A stretch of 64,000 nucleotides of DNA, from the NCBI GenBank assembly GCA_964245825.1, contig CAXTNT010000008.1, positions 62,001-126,000 of the forward strand, in the 5' to 3' direction. This stretch comes from CAJCIY01 sp964245825. GTDB taxonomy: Bacteria > Actinomycetota > Actinomycetes > Mycobacteriales > CAJCIY01. This document shows positions 60,866 to 64,000 of this stretch, in pieces. The number at the start of each line of letters is the position of its first letter. Within the stretch, counting starts at the first letter, position 1. The notes beneath the pieces were generated by a model, which was not told the origin of the DNA, did no database searches, and saw nothing but the letters and a program-made list of their open reading frames with translations. The translations under genes and the position numbers were made by a program.

Positions 60866-62608
60866 GTGCGGCTGTCCGTGCGCGGGACGCGTCGCGTCTT
60901 CGCGCGCGCGTCCGGCGACGACGGCCTCTCCCTGCTCGAGGTCGTGGTGTCGCTGATGATCATCGCGGTGGTGATGACGTCGGCCGCCGGCTTCTTCCTG
61001 AACAGCCTGAAGAGCACCGGCGGCGCCAGCGCGCGCCAGACCGCTGTCAACGTCGTCAACCAACAGCTCGAAACGATCCGTGCGGTGCCGGCAGTGGCGC
61101 TCGTCACCGGTCGCACCCTGACGTCCGTGCAGGCGCTCCTGTCGTGGTCGGGAGCCGCAGCGCTGACGCTGTACGACGACACGAGCAACACCCAGACCGG
61201 TGCCCTGGACTACGACCCGACCGCCACCGCGTCCAGTGTGGCGGCGGTCCCGACGACGTCGACCCAGACTGTGAATGACGAGCAGTTCGTCGTCCGCACC
61301 TTCATCGACCCCTGCTGGCTCCCGGTCGGGACCGCGCAGACGGCCGCCATCAACAACCTTGCGTGCGGCCCGACGTACACGGCGAACACCTCGACCAGCG
61401 CAACGACCATGCTCTTGCGGGTCACCGTGGCCGCTACCTGGGTCGGCGGTAGCTCGACGGACTGCACTACCGGCTGCACGTACTCCGCGAGCACGCTGGT
61501 GGACTCGCACAACGACCCGCAGTTCCAGAGCTACATCTCACAGCCGGTCATCACCGGCATCTCGCCGAGCACCATCGGCGCCGGTGCGACGGCGACGATC
61601 ACCGTTGCGGGCTCCGGCTATGTCGCCGGCGCCACGGCCAGCAGCTGTGCCAACGCGACGGTCGGGACCATCAACCAGAGTACGAACACGGGTGTCCAGA
61701 TCCAGATCCCGATCACGGCCGGCTCGTCGCCCGGGACGTGCACCTTGACGATCACCAACCCCGACGGGGGCAGCGTCAACACCACGTTCACGATCAGCCA
61801 GCCGCCGACGATCAGCTCCATCTCCCCCGCGGTGCTGAACTACGCCAGCGGCTCGCTGACGATCACCGGCGCCAACTTCGGCAGCTCGACCGTCGTACCG
61901 GCCTCCGGCACGTGGGCCACCACGAGCAGGTCGGGGACCACCGGGATCACCGGCACGTACACGGCGAATGCGCCCGCCGCGGGCAGCGTGGCCGTCGCGG
62001 TCACCAACGCCGACGGCGGCCAGGGCGCCGGCAGCATCACCGTGTCCCAGTCCCACCCGGTCGTCACGACCAAGAGCACCTCGAGCGTCGTCGCGGGGCA
62101 GCCGACCAGCGTGACCCTGACGGGCACCGACTTCGCACCGACGGGGGAGACCATCTCCGTGGTCGGCGCCACCGTGACCGGTTACGTGTACGCCGCGAAC
62201 TCCGTGTCCTTCACCCTGCTGGCAGCAGGCTTTCCGCGGCCCATCAGCCTGGCCGTCGTCAACCCGGACAACGGCACCTCGGCGGGCGTGACCCTGTCCG
62301 TCGGCACGTCCAGCCCGGTGGTGACCGGCTTCTCGCCCCTCACCATCACCCGCGGCACGCCCACCGCCATCACGGTGACGGGCACCGGGTTCGTCACCAC
62401 CCCGACCCTGCCCGAGGTCATCGTCAGGTACGGCGGCCTGACGCTCATCGACCAGCTCGCGACCAGCGCGACCAGCACCGCAGGGTCCTTCACCGCCACG
62501 GTCCCGACGTTCGGGTGGTTCCCGGGCACGTACCCCATGACCGTCCAGGTCAGGAACGCCGACGGCGGCCTGAGCGCGACCTACTCGATCAGCTTGGTCC
62601 TCCGGTGA
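60866..62608 (+). CDS. Minor pilin with four IPT/TIG-like immunoglobulin domains
   Basis: A 580-residue protein. It has a prepilin signal at the N terminus: charged leader, Gly20 then LSLLEVVVSL with Glu at +5 and a hydrophobic helix; PilV-like. After a pilin-type globular region (to about residue 225) come four repeated beta-rich units of 80-95 residues, starting near 227 (PVITGISPST), 313, 398 and 484. Each has the IPT/TIG pattern with a TGxxF/Y strand and a final NPDGG or NADGG turn. Such domains occur in adhesins. GTG start with AGGAGG five bases upstream. Confidence 0.85.
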   Translation: MRLSVRGTRRVFARASGDDGLSLLEVVVSLMIIAVVMTSAAGFFLNSLKSTGGASARQTAVNVVNQQLETIRAVPAVALVTGRTLTSVQALLSWSGAAALTLYDDTSNTQTGALDYDPTATASSVAAVPTTSTQTVNDEQFVVRTFIDPCWLPVGTAQTAAINNLACGPTYTANTSTSATTMLLRVTVAATWVGGSSTDCTTGCTYSASTLVDSHNDPQFQSYISQPVITGISPSTIGAGATATITVAGSGYVAGATASSCANATVGTINQSTNTGVQIQIPITAGSSPGTCTLTITNPDGGSVNTTFTISQPPTISSISPAVLNYASGSLTITGANFGSSTVVPASGTWATTSRSGTTGITGTYTANAPAAGSVAVAVTNADGGQGAGSITVSQSHPVVTTKSTSSVVAGQPTSVTLTGTDFAPTGETISVVGATVTGYVYAANSVSFTLLAAGFPRPISLAVVNPDNGTSAGVTLSVGTSSPVVTGFSPLTITRGTPTAITVTGTGFVTTPTLPEVIVRYGGLTLIDQLATSATSTAGSFTATVPTFGWFPGTYPMTVQVRNADGGLSATYSISLVLR

Positions 62609-63303
62609 TCGCCCGGCTGGGCCGGCTGAGGTCTCGAAGCAGAGACCCGGACGAGGGCTTCACCCTGGTCGAGCTGATGGTGGCGATGTTCCTGTTCGCG
62701 GTGGTGCTTGCCCTGGTGGCGAGTGCCACCGTCGTCATGGCCCGCTCGCTGCGTAAGCAGCAGGCCCAGTCCGACAACCTCGACGGCTCCCGGAAGGTGA
62801 TCAACCTCTTGGACCGCCAGGTCCGGTACGCCAACGCCATCACCCAGCCCGGCCCGAACACCGCCGGCACCGCCACCTACGTCGAGTGGCAGACCGGCGA
62901 CACCAACCAACCGCAGACCTGCTACCAGTGGAAGCTCGACTCCGCCTCGGGCGTCTTGGCGTACCGGACCTGGCCGGCCACCACCATGGTGGCCACGGCC
63001 TGGAACAACGAGGCCTTCGGCGCGGTCGCCATCGCCGGTACGCCGGTCTTCCAGACGACCGCGGACCCCGGGCCGACGGGAACCGCCACCGCGACCCCGA
63101 CGGCGTCCGCCTCCGCGGGCCCGATCGTCACCAGTCACGCGGCACTGACCATCACGTTCGGCTTGACGCACGGAAGCCCCGTCACCACGACGAAGAGCGC
63201 GGTGACGCTGGCCGCGATCGGCACCACCGGCACCGCCACCCCGGCCAACACCTGCGCCGTCGTGAAGTCCGCCGGCGGCGCGGTGCTGGTGACGCGGCCA
63301 TGA
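62605..63303 (+). CDS. Minor prepilin, PilW/PilJ-like
   Basis: A 232-residue prepilin with a leader of 18 residues ending in Gly, then FTLVELMVAMFLF with Glu at +5. Globular part includes RQVRYANAITQPGP and a low-complexity PTGTATATPTASASAG linker near residue 160. Two Cys (TCYQW and TCAVV) may pair. GTG start overlaps the previous stop by four bases, and its own stop overlaps the next ATG. Confidence 0.85.
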   Translation: MIARLGRLRSRSRDPDEGFTLVELMVAMFLFAVVLALVASATVVMARSLRKQQAQSDNLDGSRKVINLLDRQVRYANAITQPGPNTAGTATYVEWQTGDTNQPQTCYQWKLDSASGVLAYRTWPATTMVATAWNNEAFGAVAIAGTPVFQTTADPGPTGTATATPTASASAGPIVTSHAALTITFGLTHGSPVTTTKSAVTLAAIGTTGTATPANTCAVVKSAGGAVLVTRP

Positions 63304-64000
63304 CCCGCCGGGCCCGCCGGATGTCGGTCCCGACGCGTCTCCTGAGCGCCGGGCGGCGCCGGCTGCTCGGCGCAGCGGACGGCGAGACCGGCTTCGCCCT
63401 GATCTTCACCCTGCTGCTGATCTTCATCGTGTCGTCGCTGTCCATCGCCGTGGCGGGGATCGTGTACAACCAGGTGCAGCCGACCCAGTACCAGCGCAAG
63501 GACGTGGCGGCCGTGAACGCCGCCGCTGCGGGACTACAGGTCTCCCTGGACCAGATCCGCGCCGCGACCAGGACCGACGGCAACGGCAACCTGGTCGGCG
63601 TGCTGGCTCAGCTCCGCTGCACGGGCAGCTCGGGCGCCCTCTTCTACGCCTCCACGGGTACGTCGGTGACGGCCGCCGGTGCCACCTTCGCCGGCACCGT
63701 GAACACGACCGCGGGCAACAGCGCATCCAGCGGCACGCTCCGCTACTCCACGTCCGTCGCCTACTACCAGACCGATCCCTCCGACCGGTCGCTCAGCTGG
63801 CTTGCGGCCAACGCGCTGTCGTGTCCGCTGTCAGCGACCCCCAACTTCGCCTACCTGCAGACGCACGGGGTGGTGAGCGGCCAGGCGACCGTGTCCGGCG
63901 ACCGCACCCAACATGCGACATACACGTTCGCCACCTCGAACCAGAACGCGCTCGGTGGCCGGCTCGTCCCGCTGGGCTCGAGCCCGGCGATGTGCGTGGA
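63300..64000 (+). CDS. Minor pilin-like protein, PilX-type (partial, runs off the window)
   Basis: The first 233 residues are in the window and no stop is reached. After a basic leader, GETG is followed by FALIFTLLLIFIVSS, a prepilin-like hydrophobic helix that lacks the Glu at +5, as in PilX-type minor pilins. The body is Ala/Thr/Ser-rich with paired Cys (LRCTGS and ALSCPLS). Residues 220-233 (GRLVPLGSSPAMCV) may begin another domain, possibly a ricin-type lectin, but this is only a guess. ATG overlaps the previous stop (ATGA). Confidence 0.8.
   Translation, partial: MTRRARRMSVPTRLLSAGRRRLLGAADGETGFALIFTLLLIFIVSSLSIAVAGIVYNQVQPTQYQRKDVAAVNAAAAGLQVSLDQIRAATRTDGNGNLVGVLAQLRCTGSSGALFYASTGTSVTAAGATFAGTVNTTAGNSASSGTLRYSTSVAYYQTDPSDRSLSWLAANALSCPLSATPNFAYLQTHGVVSGQATVSGDRTQHATYTFATSNQNALGGRLVPLGSSPAMCV

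Noticed and set aside
48961..64000. The whole pilus region as a mobile element or genomic island.
   Set aside because: No integrase, transposase, terminal repeat or tRNA target is present and base composition looks like the rest of the window; the position after aroE is simply where pil genes can lie in actinobacteria.

Overview
The window comes from a high-GC actinobacterium (Actinomycetota). The gene order tkt-tal-pgi-zwf-opcA next to ctaB/ctaA, an ABC transporter and sufR-sufB-sufD-sufC-sufS-sufU is the classical actinobacterial arrangement. GTG starts are very common, stops and starts overlap as GTGA or ATGA, and many genes begin 6-8 nt after a TANNNT box (leaderless transcripts). Genus cannot be fixed from sequence alone. 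A type IV pilus locus with FliA/WhiG-like promoters suggests a lineage with motile cells or zoospores (Kineosporia/Motilibacter/Actinoplanes-like), but that is inference.

Layout. 1-6463 (minus strand): pentose-phosphate/glycolysis block tkt, tal, pgi, zwf and the first codons of opcA. 6705-8585: heme A synthesis, ctaB and ctaA, converging. 8684-12655 (minus): a secreted NlpC/P60-like protein with a lectin-like repeat region, then a translationally coupled AAC(3)-like acetyltransferase / ABC ATPase / ABC-2 permease set. 12717-19132: the suf Fe-S assembly operon, led by its repressor SufR, whose probable operator covers its own -10 box and start codon. 19188-26626: ABC-F protein, small HTH protein, enoyl-CoA hydratase, acyl-CoA dehydrogenase, ABC exporter and acyl-CoA synthetase. 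26638-41936: mixed housekeeping and accessory genes: sirtuin, GH15 enzyme, HIT protein, CtaG-like protein, APC permease, class III nucleotide cyclase, coproporphyrin ferrochelatase, TSUP transporter, a frameshifted MFS transporter, treZ and DUF805. 41993-48962: rarA, DUF948, a small membrane protein, alaS, ruvX, mltG and aroE, the usual actinobacterial alaS-aroE run. 49038-64000: a type IV pilus locus with pilB, pilT, pilC, two tandem major pilins and three minor pilins (the last one cut by the window edge).

The most interesting part is the pilus locus. Between pilB and pilT sits a six-gene surface-glycan island: two multi-membrane GT-C-like proteins, GtrA, two GT2 glycosyltransferases and a 2-oxoglutarate/Fe(II) oxygenase. 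Five of its genes run head to tail into pilT with overlapping ends. Five sites, one ahead of each pilus transcription unit (pilB, pilT-pilC, pilA1, pilA2 and the minor-pilin operon), share a TCAR box exactly 20 nt ahead of a KCCGA box. This looks like a dedicated FliA/WhiG-type sigma regulon. One minor pilin carries about four IPT/TIG-type immunoglobulin-like domains and could be a tip adhesin. No rRNA, tRNA, CRISPR array, insertion sequence or prophage was seen, and no gap between genes exceeds about 250 bases.
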